A stretch of 7,267 nucleotides of DNA, from contig JAFPVN010000078.1 in the NCBI GenBank assembly GCA_017395275.1, forward strand, positions 1-7,267. Reading direction: 5' to 3'. The first letter of the stretch is position 1, and each line of letters opens with the position of its first letter. This document shows positions 1-6,454 of this stretch, piece after piece. The notes under the pieces were generated by a model. The model saw nothing but the letters and a program-made list of their open reading frames with translations. It had not been told where the DNA came from and ran no database searches. The position numbers and the translations under genes are program-made. This DNA is from Candidatus Methanomethylophilaceae archaeon. GTDB taxonomy: Archaea > Thermoplasmatota > Thermoplasmata > Methanomassiliicoccales > Methanomethylophilaceae.

Positions 1-1055
1 CACATGGTCAGCAGCCCCACAATCGGGACGTAGTACTGTATGTATCCCGGAGCGGGCATCCACATCAGGAAGGTGCACATCGATGCAGTCACCAGGAGGA
101 GCGCGTGCCTGTCGCTGAATCTCTTCTCGGCGAGGATGAACACCGTGATTATGAGGTCCACGAGGAAGGTCGGGATGAGATACACGGGAACGTTCTTTCC
201 TGACGGGACTAGGGCGGACGGTACCGACATGGCCATAGCGGTGTAGTCGAATCCGCTGGGTGTCGGATAGCCTCCTCCGAACTTCGGCAGAATGAAAGAG
301 AGCACGAACTCCATCTCCCCGTGGATGACCTGCGGGAGGAGGATCAACGCCGTCATTGCAATCCCTCCGACAGCGTATAGGACTGTGTTCCTGATGTTGT
401 CCTTCCTCTCGTCGGTGCGGGTGAGTATGAGAGCCATTAGCGGAAGGACCACGAGGGCGGGGAACACCTTGGTCAGCGTGGCTGCTGCGATGGACATCCC
501 GCACAGCAGATACGAGTTCTTCAGGTAGGAGTAGAACGCGACGAGTATGAACATCAGGCTGATGGAATCGAACTGTCCCTGTCCCCCGGAAACCCAAATC
601 GTAAGTGGGCAGAACATCCACATAGCGGCCGCGCAGACCGCTGTCTTCTCTTCGAATTCCAGACGTCTGGCTATTTTGAATATGAGCAGCCCGTTGATGA
701 CATCTGCGACTATTAACGGGAGCTTGATTATGACAATCGAACCGATGGAAGGTACCCATCCCTGTCCGACTCCTTGGGCACCCCACGCGACCTCCTCGAC
801 GAGTCTCATCGTGGGGACGCAGTTGAACAGGTCGAACAGAGGCGTTACCGAAGCGATCACGTATCCCCAGACTGGGGGATACCACAGGTCATAATCCGCA
901 TAGATCCCGTTGCCGTTCCTGACGTCGAAGGCAATGCTGGTCCAGAACGAGAAATCGTAATAGTCGCAGAAGAACGGGGATATGGCAAGGCGGACGGCCG
1001 CACCCAGAATCAGGATGAGAATGAGCGGATGCACCTGTCTTCCCCGAATTTCCAT
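1..1055 (-). CDS. GT-C fold membrane glycosyltransferase (Gpi18/ArnT-like mannosyltransferase type), 3' end cut off by window edge
   Basis: Reading the minus strand from the ATG at 1055 gives 351 uninterrupted codons that run off the left edge, so the C-terminus is missing. The protein is strongly hydrophobic. A first membrane helix (about residues 9-26) is followed by an extracellular-loop motif DYYDF (31-35), the place where GT-C enzymes carry their catalytic acidic residue. WYPP (58-61) and GGQGQFDS (157-164) then match motifs of prokaryotic lipid-sugar-dependent membrane mannosyltransferases (Gpi18-like or DUF2029-like), and TLTKVFP (193-199) is the usual Lys/Pro turn of this group. Several more helices follow. 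It would transfer a sugar from a polyprenyl-phosphate donor on the outer face of the membrane, which fits the glycan cluster beside it. An in-frame GTG at 1073 would add six residues, and a TAA lies just before it; neither start has a clear Shine-Dalgarno sequence. The exact acceptor and donor cannot be read from the sequence. Confidence 0.85.
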   Translation of the reverse strand, partial: MEIRGRQVHPLILILILGAAVRLAISPFFCDYYDFSFWTSIAFDVRNGNGIYADYDLWYPPVWGYVIASVTPLFDLFNCVPTMRLVEEVAWGAQGVGQGWVPSIGSIVIIKLPLIVADVINGLLIFKIARRLEFEEKTAVCAAAMWMFCPLTIWVSGGQGQFDSISLMFILVAFYSYLKNSYLLCGMSIAAATLTKVFPALVVLPLMALILTRTDERKDNIRNTVLYAVGGIAMTALILLPQVIHGEMEFVLSFILPKFGGGYPTPSGFDYTAMAMSVPSALVPSGKNVPVYLIPTFLVDLIITVFILAEKRFSDRHALLLVTASMCTFLMWMPAPGYIQYYVPIVGLLTM

Positions 1056-1100
1056 GTCCGTGTATCGTCTCACGGCTAATTAGTTATCGTGCTGTTCTCG

Positions 1101-1108
1101 ATATTTTC
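1101..1108 (-). promoter_or_regulatory. Candidate TATA element for the leftward membrane glycosyltransferase gene
   Basis: Read on the minus strand this is GGAAAATAT, an AT-rich block in otherwise mixed sequence. It is centred about 31 bases before the GTG at 1073 and about 49 before the ATG at 1055. Archaeal transcription normally starts about 25 bases after the TATA centre, so this element would give a nearly leaderless GTG transcript or a short leader of some 20 bases before the ATG. The stronger palindromic element at 1126-1135 could also serve this direction. Weak evidence. Confidence 0.3.
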
Positions 1109-1123
1109 CTGCTCACGCGGACG

Positions 1124-1137
1124 TATATTATAATAAA
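1124..1137 (+). promoter_or_regulatory. TATA box of the heptose kinase operon, possibly bidirectional
   Basis: The stretch TATATTATAATAAA is the most AT-rich block in the 104-base divergent gap. Its centre lies about 30 bases before the ATG at 1160, the spacing expected for a leaderless archaeal transcript, and no good Shine-Dalgarno sequence precedes that ATG. Positions 1126-1135 (TATTATAATA) form a perfect 10-base palindrome, so TBP could bind in either orientation and the same site may also serve the minus-strand gene, with a leader of roughly 50 bases to its ATG at 1055. Confidence 0.7.
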
Positions 1138-1159
1138 GTAGGGCGGTCATTCGGATAGC

Positions 1160-2173
1160 ATGTGTCCCAAGGTCATCAGGTCACGTGCCCCGCTCAGGAT
1201 TGGGATTGCAGGCGGCGGTACGGATGTGGATCCATATGCCTCCGAGAAGGGAGGATACGTCCTCAACACGACCATCGACAAGTACGCTTACTGCACCGTA
1301 TCGCCGAACGACGAGGACGTGGTCAACATCAGATCGCTGGACTACGGGGTGTACGAGGCGTCCGTGGACGGAGGTCCGTTCCAGTACGACGGGAACATGG
1401 ATCTCGTCAAGGCCGTGATGAACTACTTTGACATCCACACGGGACTCAACGTGTTCCTGCATTCCGATGCGCCTCCGGGCTCCGGATTGGGAGGTTCATC
1501 TACTGTGATCGTTGCGCTTCTCAAGGCGTTCGCGAGATACTACGGACAGGACATGGACAACTACGAACTTGCGGATCTGGCATATAGGCTCGAGAGGAAG
1601 GAGCTAGGTCTAAAGGGCGGTAAGCAGGACCAGTACGCTGCGACGTTCGGAGGATTCAACGCCATGAAGTTCGGGAAGGACGAGGTATGGGTGAACCCTC
1701 TCGGAATATCCGAGGATACGATCAACGAACTGCAGTATTGTTCCCTACTGTGCTACACCGGGAAATCCAGGGAATCCGCCAATATCATCGATTCTCAGAT
1801 GAAGTCCTTCAAGGAGGGTACCAACGAGGCCGCGCTGGATGCGGCAAAGTACCTTGCCAAGGACATCGGGAAGCTGCTGATGAAGGGCGACGTCGTCCAG
1901 GCAGGCAGGATGCTCGGCGAGACATGGGAACAAAAGAAGAAGTTCTCGTCCAAGATCACCAACCCGATGATCGATGACATGTACAACGCCGCTCTGAAGG
2001 CTGGAGCGTACGGAGGAAAGGTCTCCGGAGCAGGCGGAGGCGGATTCATGTACTTCATCTGCCAGTATGACAAGAAGCAGGCTGTGGCCAAGGCCCTTCA
2101 GAAGAAGGGCGGGGTGATCACGGACTTCATGTTCGAGCCCCAGGGTGCCATCAGCTGGAGCGTACACCAATGA
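1160..2173 (+). CDS. hddA: D-glycero-alpha-D-manno-heptose 7-phosphate kinase (GHMP family, HddA type)
   Basis: A complete 337-residue GHMP kinase, close to the usual length of HddA. It would phosphorylate C1 of D-glycero-D-manno-heptose 7-phosphate with ATP, giving the 1,7-bisphosphate, in the cytoplasm. The N-terminal motif APLRIGIAGGGTD (10-22) is the sugar-binding signature of the HddA/fucokinase subgroup. PPGSGLGGSS (105-114) is the ATP-binding GHMP motif 2, GGKQDQYAATFGG (153-165) carries the probable catalytic Asp157, and KVSGAGGGGF (287-296) is GHMP motif 3. The start is set by a TATA element about 30 bases upstream. The stop overlaps the start of the next gene (ATGA), and that gene encodes the phosphatase acting on this product, which strengthens the assignment. 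A related GHMP sugar kinase with another substrate (fucose or another heptose) remains possible. Confidence 0.88.
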   Translation: MCPKVIRSRAPLRIGIAGGGTDVDPYASEKGGYVLNTTIDKYAYCTVSPNDEDVVNIRSLDYGVYEASVDGGPFQYDGNMDLVKAVMNYFDIHTGLNVFLHSDAPPGSGLGGSSTVIVALLKAFARYYGQDMDNYELADLAYRLERKELGLKGGKQDQYAATFGGFNAMKFGKDEVWVNPLGISEDTINELQYCSLLCYTGKSRESANIIDSQMKSFKEGTNEAALDAAKYLAKDIGKLLMKGDVVQAGRMLGETWEQKKKFSSKITNPMIDDMYNAALKAGAYGGKVSGAGGGGFMYFICQYDKKQAVAKALQKKGGVITDFMFEPQGAISWSVHQ

Positions 2174-2661
2174 GCAGCAGATGCGTCTTCATCGACCGTG
2201 ACGACACCATCGCCAAGGACGTACCGTACTGCGACAGTCCGGACAAGTTCCATCTTTTCCCCGGCGTTCCGGAGCAGATCAAGAGACTGAATGATGCCGG
2301 ATTCCTGGTGATAATGATCACCAATCAGTCCGGCATAGGCCGCGGCTACTTCACCGAGGACACGCTGAAGAAGATCCACGAGAAGATGACATCGGAGATA
2401 GAATCCGCAGGCGGACATCTGGATGCCATCTATTACTGTCCGCACAGGCCGGATGAGAACTGTGCATGCAGGAAGCCCAAGACGCTCATGGGAGAGAGGG
2501 CGGTGAAGGATTTCGACATCGATGTCGGGTCATCGTATATGGTGGGCGATTCCGATGCCGACATGGGTTTCGGGAAGGCGCTCGGATGCGAAACGGTGAG
2601 GGTCGGTGAAGGCATCTCGTTCGGTGATGCCGTGGACAGGATTCTGAACCGTCCAGAATGA
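2170..2661 (+). CDS. gmhB: D-glycero-D-manno-heptose 1,7-bisphosphate 7-phosphatase (HAD-IIIA, GmhB type)
   Basis: A 163-residue single-domain HAD phosphatase, a little shorter than typical bacterial GmhB (about 180-190). It would remove the 7-phosphate from the heptose 1,7-bisphosphate made by the preceding kinase, leaving the 1-phosphate for nucleotide activation. HAD motif I is FIDRDDT (7-13), with nucleophile Asp9 and acid/base Asp11. Motif II is TNQSG (51-55). A zinc-binding Cys90-His92-Cys98-Cys100 loop characteristic of the GmhB/histidinol-phosphatase group is followed by RKPK (101-104) supplying motif III. Motif IV is GDSDAD (126-131). Position 12 is Asp where the family often has Gly. 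The start overlaps the kinase stop as ATGA, with GGAG at 2157-2160 nine bases before it, so translation is probably coupled. Histidinol-phosphatase activity is a possible alternative but the neighbour argues against it. Confidence 0.87.
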   Translation: MSSRCVFIDRDDTIAKDVPYCDSPDKFHLFPGVPEQIKRLNDAGFLVIMITNQSGIGRGYFTEDTLKKIHEKMTSEIESAGGHLDAIYYCPHRPDENCACRKPKTLMGERAVKDFDIDVGSSYMVGDSDADMGFGKALGCETVRVGEGISFGDAVDRILNRPE

Positions 2662-2687
2662 TCTCCCGCCGACGTACGGTCAATAGT

Positions 2688-2695
2688 CTTTTATC
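2688..2695 (+). promoter_or_regulatory. TATA box for the methyltransferase gene
   Basis: CTTTTATC is centred about 29.5 bases before the ATG at 2721, matching the spacing of the promoters before 1160 and 3636. No Shine-Dalgarno sequence precedes 2721, which fits a leaderless transcript. The element lies inside the possible N-terminal extension of the methyltransferase frame and so also bears on the start choice. Confidence 0.55.
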
Positions 2696-2720
2696 GTCAT
2701 CGTCGGATATACGACTGGAT

Positions 2721-3545
2721 ATGATCAACAACTTCGTTTCAGTCGACAAGCGCAACTACGACATCTCCAAGATGCAGGATGTCAAGCTGCTGATGAGCCC
2801 CACAGACATCAAGTTCCTGATCTATATGCTCAAGACGAAGAAGCCGAAGAAGATGCTGGAGATCGGCGTGTGCAACGGAGGCAGTTCCTACTATCTGCTG
2901 AAGGAATCCGATCCGAAGGCCGTTCTCCATTCGGTCGACATAGAGAAGGACTGTCCGCACGACCCGACGAAGCCTACGGGATACACCGTCGAGGAGAATC
3001 TGGATAAATCACTATGGGAGAAGAGGTGGTTCAGACACTTCGGTATGGACGTCATCGACTGCATCGAGGAGATCGGAGGCGGGATAGACTTCGTCCTCAT
3101 CGACACGGTGCACACCATGCCCGGCGAGTTCCTGTCGTATCTGGCCATCATACCGTACCTTAAACAGGGTGCCATCGTTGTTCTGCATGACGTGTTCGAC
3201 AACTACCACGAGATCATGAAGGACAAGATGCTGACCATGTGGACAGCCGATTCGTTCTGCACGGGTCTGCTGATGTCCGCGGTGCCTTCGCCCAAGAAGT
3301 ACATGCCCGACGACCAGCCGGTCCCCAACATCGGAGCATTCGAGCAGACGGGGAAGGACCTGGATTACGTGATAGACGTCCTCAGGGCGTTGTATGTAAG
3401 GTGGAAGTACATCCCAGACTTCATGCTGCACAGATATCTGGTCATGATCCGTAAGAAGTACGGACAGAAGGCCGCGGATCTGTTCGAACAGTGTTACGCC
3501 ATGCAGTTCGAGATAAAGGACGGCAAGTATCTAGATAAGGAGTGA
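2721..3545 (+). CDS. Class I SAM-dependent methyltransferase (Methyltransf_24-like)
   Basis: A 274-residue protein with a Rossmann methyltransferase core. KMLEIGVCNGGSS (44-56) is SAM-binding motif I, and SVDIE (71-75) places the acidic residue at the end of strand 2 that binds the SAM ribose. FVLIDTVH (124-131) and VVLHDV (153-158) match the DxxH and HD pattern of Methyltransf_24 enzymes, which often methylate hydroxyls of sugars or secondary metabolites. In this cluster O-methylation of a glycan sugar is the likely role, but the acceptor is not shown. The reading frame stays open back to an ATG at 2658 that overlaps the phosphatase stop. The first 21 codons of that version use TTA, CGA, CGC, CGT and AGT, which are rare elsewhere here, and a TATA element sits 29.5 bases before 2721, so the shorter start is preferred. 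The C-terminal third has no recognised motif. Confidence 0.82.
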   Translation: MINNFVSVDKRNYDISKMQDVKLLMSPTDIKFLIYMLKTKKPKKMLEIGVCNGGSSYYLLKESDPKAVLHSVDIEKDCPHDPTKPTGYTVEENLDKSLWEKRWFRHFGMDVIDCIEEIGGGIDFVLIDTVHTMPGEFLSYLAIIPYLKQGAIVVLHDVFDNYHEIMKDKMLTMWTADSFCTGLLMSAVPSPKKYMPDDQPVPNIGAFEQTGKDLDYVIDVLRALYVRWKYIPDFMLHRYLVMIRKKYGQKAADLFEQCYAMQFEIKDGKYLDKE

Positions 3546-3603
3546 TAGGGTAGCCGAATGCCATGTCCCGGATGACTGGCTCTTTCGACTCATCCCGTCA
3601 TAA

Positions 3604-3611
3604 CGTTTATG
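3604..3611 (+). promoter_or_regulatory. TATA box for the aminotransferase-GT-exporter unit
   Basis: CGTTTATG is centred about 28.5 bases before the ATG at 3636 in a 90-base gap, the spacing of a leaderless archaeal promoter. A GGAGG at 3619-3623 lies 12 bases before the ATG, rather far for a ribosome binding site, and it would fall upstream of the expected transcript start. Confidence 0.6.
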
Positions 3612-3635
3612 TGCAAATGGAGGATATACTGAACC

Positions 3636-4772
3636 ATGGTATCTGCTGACCGCAGAATTACGGTGACCAAACCCTCGTTGCCTCCGATGGAGGAGTACGT
3701 CAAGGAGATCGAGGGCATATGGGCCAACAAATGGCTGACCAACATGGGTCCCAAGCACCTCGAGCTGGAGGAGAAGCTCAAGGAATACCTCGATGTGGAG
3801 AACATCTCCCTGTTCGTCAACGGCCATGCGGCACTCGAGAACGCTATCGCGGCATTCGATTTCGAGAGGGGTTCGGAGGTCATCACCACACCTTTCACAT
3901 TCCCGTCGACCACGCACGCCATCGTGCGCAACAATCTGGTGCCTGTCTTCTGCGACATAAAGAAAGACGACTACACCATCGACGAGAGCAAGATAGAGCC
4001 CCTGATCACGGACAAGACCTGCGCCATCATCCCCGTCCACGTCTACGGGAACATATGCAACGTGGAGGAGATCGAGAGGATCGCAAAGAAGCACAATCTG
4101 AAGGTCATCTACGATTCGGCGCACGCATTCGGCGAGAGGTACAAGGGCGTCGGGGTGGGCCAGTTCGGCGATGCTTCGATGTTCAGCTTCCACGCAACGA
4201 AGGTGTTCAACACCATCGAGGGCGGATGCATTACCACGAAGGATGCCGGTCTGATAAAGAGGCTGAGCATGCTGAAGAACTTCGGTATCGAGGGTCCCGA
4301 GACCATCGATTACATCGGCGGGAACGCCAAGATGAACGAGTTCAGCGCGGCCATGGGTATCTGCAATCTCAGGCACGTCGAGGACAACATCAGGGAGAGG
4401 AAGGCCATAACAGAGCGTTACATCGAGAGGCTGGGTCATATCAAGGGCATCCACTTCAACAAGACCCGGGACGATCAGACCTACAACTATGCGTACATGC
4501 CGGTGCTGTTCGATCCCGCTGAATCCGGTACGACGAGGGACAGGGTATTCGAAAGGCTCCAGGAGGAGAACATCGGGTCGCGCAAGTACTTCTACCCGCT
4601 GGTCAGCGACTACGGGTGCTACAAGAACGATTACGATTCAAAGGATACGCCGGTCGCGAAGTACGTGTCGGACAACATCCTTACGATACCTATCTACCCG
4701 GGACTTTCCATCGCGGATGTGGACGACATCTGCGACGTCATAGAAGAGGAAATCAAACATGCCAACCGTTGA
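3636..4772 (+). CDS. DegT/DnrJ/EryC1/StrS family nucleotide-sugar aminotransferase (VioA-like)
   Basis: A 378-residue PLP-dependent aminotransferase of full family length. It would move an amino group, usually from glutamate, onto a keto nucleotide sugar such as dTDP-4-keto-6-deoxyglucose, giving an amino-dideoxy sugar for glycan assembly. The Schiff-base lysine is Lys189 in SFHATK (184-189), followed by FNTIEGG (191-197). YDSAHAFG (159-166) carries Asp160, which pairs with the PLP ring nitrogen, and the histidine stacked nearby. IWANKWLTNMGP (28-39) near the N-terminus and AHAFG with HATKVFNT resemble VioA-type enzymes as I recall them, so the 4-amino-4,6-dideoxyglucose branch is the best guess; a 3-aminotransferase of the FdtB type is possible. 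In the phosphate-binding motif NGHAAL (62-67) a His stands where many relatives have Thr. No dTDP-glucose synthase or dehydratase is in the window to confirm the substrate. Confidence 0.88.
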   Translation: MVSADRRITVTKPSLPPMEEYVKEIEGIWANKWLTNMGPKHLELEEKLKEYLDVENISLFVNGHAALENAIAAFDFERGSEVITTPFTFPSTTHAIVRNNLVPVFCDIKKDDYTIDESKIEPLITDKTCAIIPVHVYGNICNVEEIERIAKKHNLKVIYDSAHAFGERYKGVGVGQFGDASMFSFHATKVFNTIEGGCITTKDAGLIKRLSMLKNFGIEGPETIDYIGGNAKMNEFSAAMGICNLRHVEDNIRERKAITERYIERLGHIKGIHFNKTRDDQTYNYAYMPVLFDPAESGTTRDRVFERLQEENIGSRKYFYPLVSDYGCYKNDYDSKDTPVAKYVSDNILTIPIYPGLSIADVDDICDVIEEEIKHANR

Positions 4773-5652
4773 TGTGCTTCTCGTCTGTTACAACCAGGAG
4801 GGTTTCATCGAGAGGACGCTCCGTTCCGTTCTGGCGCAGAGGACGACCTTCGACTACAGGGTCGTGGTCGCGGACGACTGTTCGAAGGACGGGACCATCG
4901 ACATAATAAAGAGGATGGAGCAGGAGAGCGGGAAGGAGTTCGTGTATCTGGACAGGAGCACGAATCTTGGAATTTCAGCCAACTACTTCCGTTCGTTCAA
5001 CGCCTGCGACTCGAAGTATGTGGCCGTGATGGAGGGGGATGACCTCTGGATAGACGAGTACCGCCTTCAGAAGCACATCGATTTCCTGGAGGCCCATGAG
5101 GATTACGTGATGTCCTTCAACAAATTGGTGGTCGTCAACAGCGACAACGAGTCGCATGTGCAGCCCAATTTTGAGGATGAGGATTACGATCTCGGATACC
5201 ACACGGTCGACGGGAACATACTGGCGGAGTCGAACGTCATAGGTAATTTCTCGGCCTGCGTGTACAGAACCGAGTGTCTGAAGAAGATTGACAGGGAAAT
5301 CTTTATGAACGGATACGACTGGATAGTCAACCTGAAGATGTCCCAATTCGGAAAGATATGTTGCTTCCTGCAGCCGCAGAGCGTATACCGTCTCCACTCC
5401 AACGGGGTGTGGTCGAGGATGTCGCATGCCGACCAGCTCAGAGATGTCATCGAAGCGATAGAGAGATACGATAAGCTGACCGACTACCAGTACAGCGAAA
5501 GCTTCAGGAAACATTCTTATAAGCTCAAAGCCGAATTGTGTGCCGTAGAGAGGGGAGAGATCTCCGGAGACCAGAAGAGGAGTCCGTTCTCAGTCGTGAT
5601 GAACGAGCTCCGTGCATTCGTATCGAGGCTGATCGCCTTCGTCCAGAAATGA
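4759..5652 (+). CDS. Family 2 glycosyltransferase (GT-A fold)
   Basis: A 297-residue inverting glycosyltransferase using a nucleotide-sugar donor, probably on the cytoplasmic face of the membrane. VDVLLVCYNQE (4-14) is the opening strand and loop of GT2. VADDCSKDGT (37-46) holds the nucleotide-binding aspartates Asp39/Asp40, and MEGDDLW (91-97) is the metal-binding DXD equivalent. The domain is followed by a roughly 60-residue C-terminal tail ending in a weakly amphipathic segment, with no clear transmembrane helix. The start overlaps the aminotransferase end by 14 bases in another frame, and AGAGGA about nine bases upstream gives a plausible ribosome site, so translation is likely coupled. 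Its closest functional link is to the amino sugar made by the preceding gene, though the actual donor and acceptor cannot be read from the sequence. Confidence 0.9.
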   Translation: MPTVDVLLVCYNQEGFIERTLRSVLAQRTTFDYRVVVADDCSKDGTIDIIKRMEQESGKEFVYLDRSTNLGISANYFRSFNACDSKYVAVMEGDDLWIDEYRLQKHIDFLEAHEDYVMSFNKLVVVNSDNESHVQPNFEDEDYDLGYHTVDGNILAESNVIGNFSACVYRTECLKKIDREIFMNGYDWIVNLKMSQFGKICCFLQPQSVYRLHSNGVWSRMSHADQLRDVIEAIERYDKLTDYQYSESFRKHSYKLKAELCAVERGEISGDQKRSPFSVVMNELRAFVSRLIAFVQK

Positions 5653-5674
5653 TCAAGACAACGATTTGATACCC

Positions 5675-6454
5675 ATGAGCAACCTATCGGAACTGACCCA
5701 GTACAGATGCATGATAAAGAGTCTCGTGCGCAGGGACCTCAGGGGCAGATACAAAGGGTCCCTTCTAGGATTCCTGTGGAACTTCATCACTCCGTTCATG
5801 CAGATGGCGGTCTACATCCTTGTGTTCTCCACCATATTCCGTGTAGGCATCGAGGACTATGCGATCTATCTGATCGTCGGACTCACACCGTGGATCCTGT
5901 TCTCGGATTCAATGACCGAAGGTTCGGGTGTGATGGTCGCCAACTGTGAACTGCTGAAGAAGATCTACTTCCCGAGAGCGGTCCTCCCCATGGCATTGCT
6001 GCTGTCCAAGACGGTCAACTTCATAATCATGCTGGGCATCGTTCTGATTATCGCTGTAGCACTTGGACATCCGCTCAATGCAGAGGCGCTGCTGTTCATA
6101 CCGGTCGCCCTACTTCTGCTGATGTGCTTTATTCTGGGGCTGTTGCTGTTCCTGTCATCGCTCAATGTCTTCCTCAGGGACATTCAGTACATCACCACAG
6201 TTGTGATGCTGGTGTTGGTCTGGTTAACGCCCATCATGTACCTCTGGGACTCCTTCGACAACGGGCTCCTGACATTCATTCTGGATATCAACCCGCTTTC
6301 GTATTTCGTCGAGTTGTTCCATCAGATACTCTACTGGGGAGAGATTCCCGATCTGTACTATCTGGGAATCTGCACATTGGCCGCTTTCGTTTCGTTGGGT
6401 GTCGGTGCCTTCGTGTTCAACAAATTACAATACAAATTCGCCGAGGTGCTCTGA
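5675..6454 (+). CDS. ABC-2 type polysaccharide export permease (Wzm/TagG/RfbA-like)
   Basis: A 259-residue integral membrane protein of the length usual for Wzm/TagG. Residues 19-33 hold RRDLRGRYKGSLLGF, the positively charged amphipathic lead-in typical of this family, followed by NFITP. About six membrane helices follow (roughly 41-55, 62-78, 103-130, 138-162, 172-190, 228-248). Family landmarks include ELLKKIYFPRAVLP (92-105), the cytoplasmic coupling segment that contacts the ATPase, NVFLRDI (164-170), and NPLSYFVELF (206-215). It would form the channel that passes a lipid-linked glycan through the membrane. The frame also allows a TTG at 5666; the ATG at 5675 is preferred because it is the stronger codon and no ribosome site favours TTG. 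Translation probably follows from the gene 22 bases upstream. The stop shares a base with the ATPase start (TGATG). Confidence 0.93.
   Translation: MSNLSELTQYRCMIKSLVRRDLRGRYKGSLLGFLWNFITPFMQMAVYILVFSTIFRVGIEDYAIYLIVGLTPWILFSDSMTEGSGVMVANCELLKKIYFPRAVLPMALLLSKTVNFIIMLGIVLIIAVALGHPLNAEALLFIPVALLLLMCFILGLLLFLSSLNVFLRDIQYITTVVMLVLVWLTPIMYLWDSFDNGLLTFILDINPLSYFVELFHQILYWGEIPDLYYLGICTLAAFVSLGVGAFVFNKLQYKFAEVL
6443..6448 (+). promoter_or_regulatory. Strong Shine-Dalgarno sequence for the ATPase gene
   Basis: GAGGTG, five bases before the ATG at 6454, is the best match to the 3' end of archaeal 16S rRNA in the window. It lies inside the end of the permease gene. An internal gene of the operon using a ribosome site, while the first genes of units look leaderless, is the usual archaeal division. 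Confidence 0.7.

Noticed and set aside
40..1079. Plus-strand open frames of 68-115 codons across the left region
   Set aside because: They are opposite the minus-strand membrane glycosyltransferase, show no family motifs, and the minus frame is continuous for over 350 codons with clear motifs and membrane segments.
3546..3603. Possible terminator after the methyltransferase
   Set aside because: Only imperfect short inverted matches and no run of T were found.
3531..4454. Minus-strand open frame of 307 codons
   Set aside because: It lies opposite the aminotransferase, whose active-site motifs are intact; the opposite frame is low in recognisable motifs and arises from the biased third codon positions.
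6419..6438. AT-rich stretch about 25 bases before the ATPase start as a possible promoter
   Set aside because: It encodes the conserved end of the permease, and the gene has a strong Shine-Dalgarno sequence and overlaps the permease stop, which points to translation from the shared transcript.
6124..6453. Long in-frame N-terminal extension of the ATPase, back to 6124
   Set aside because: This stretch overlaps the permease gene in another frame; a strong ribosome site and the TGATG junction place the start at 6454, and the family N-terminus matches that start.
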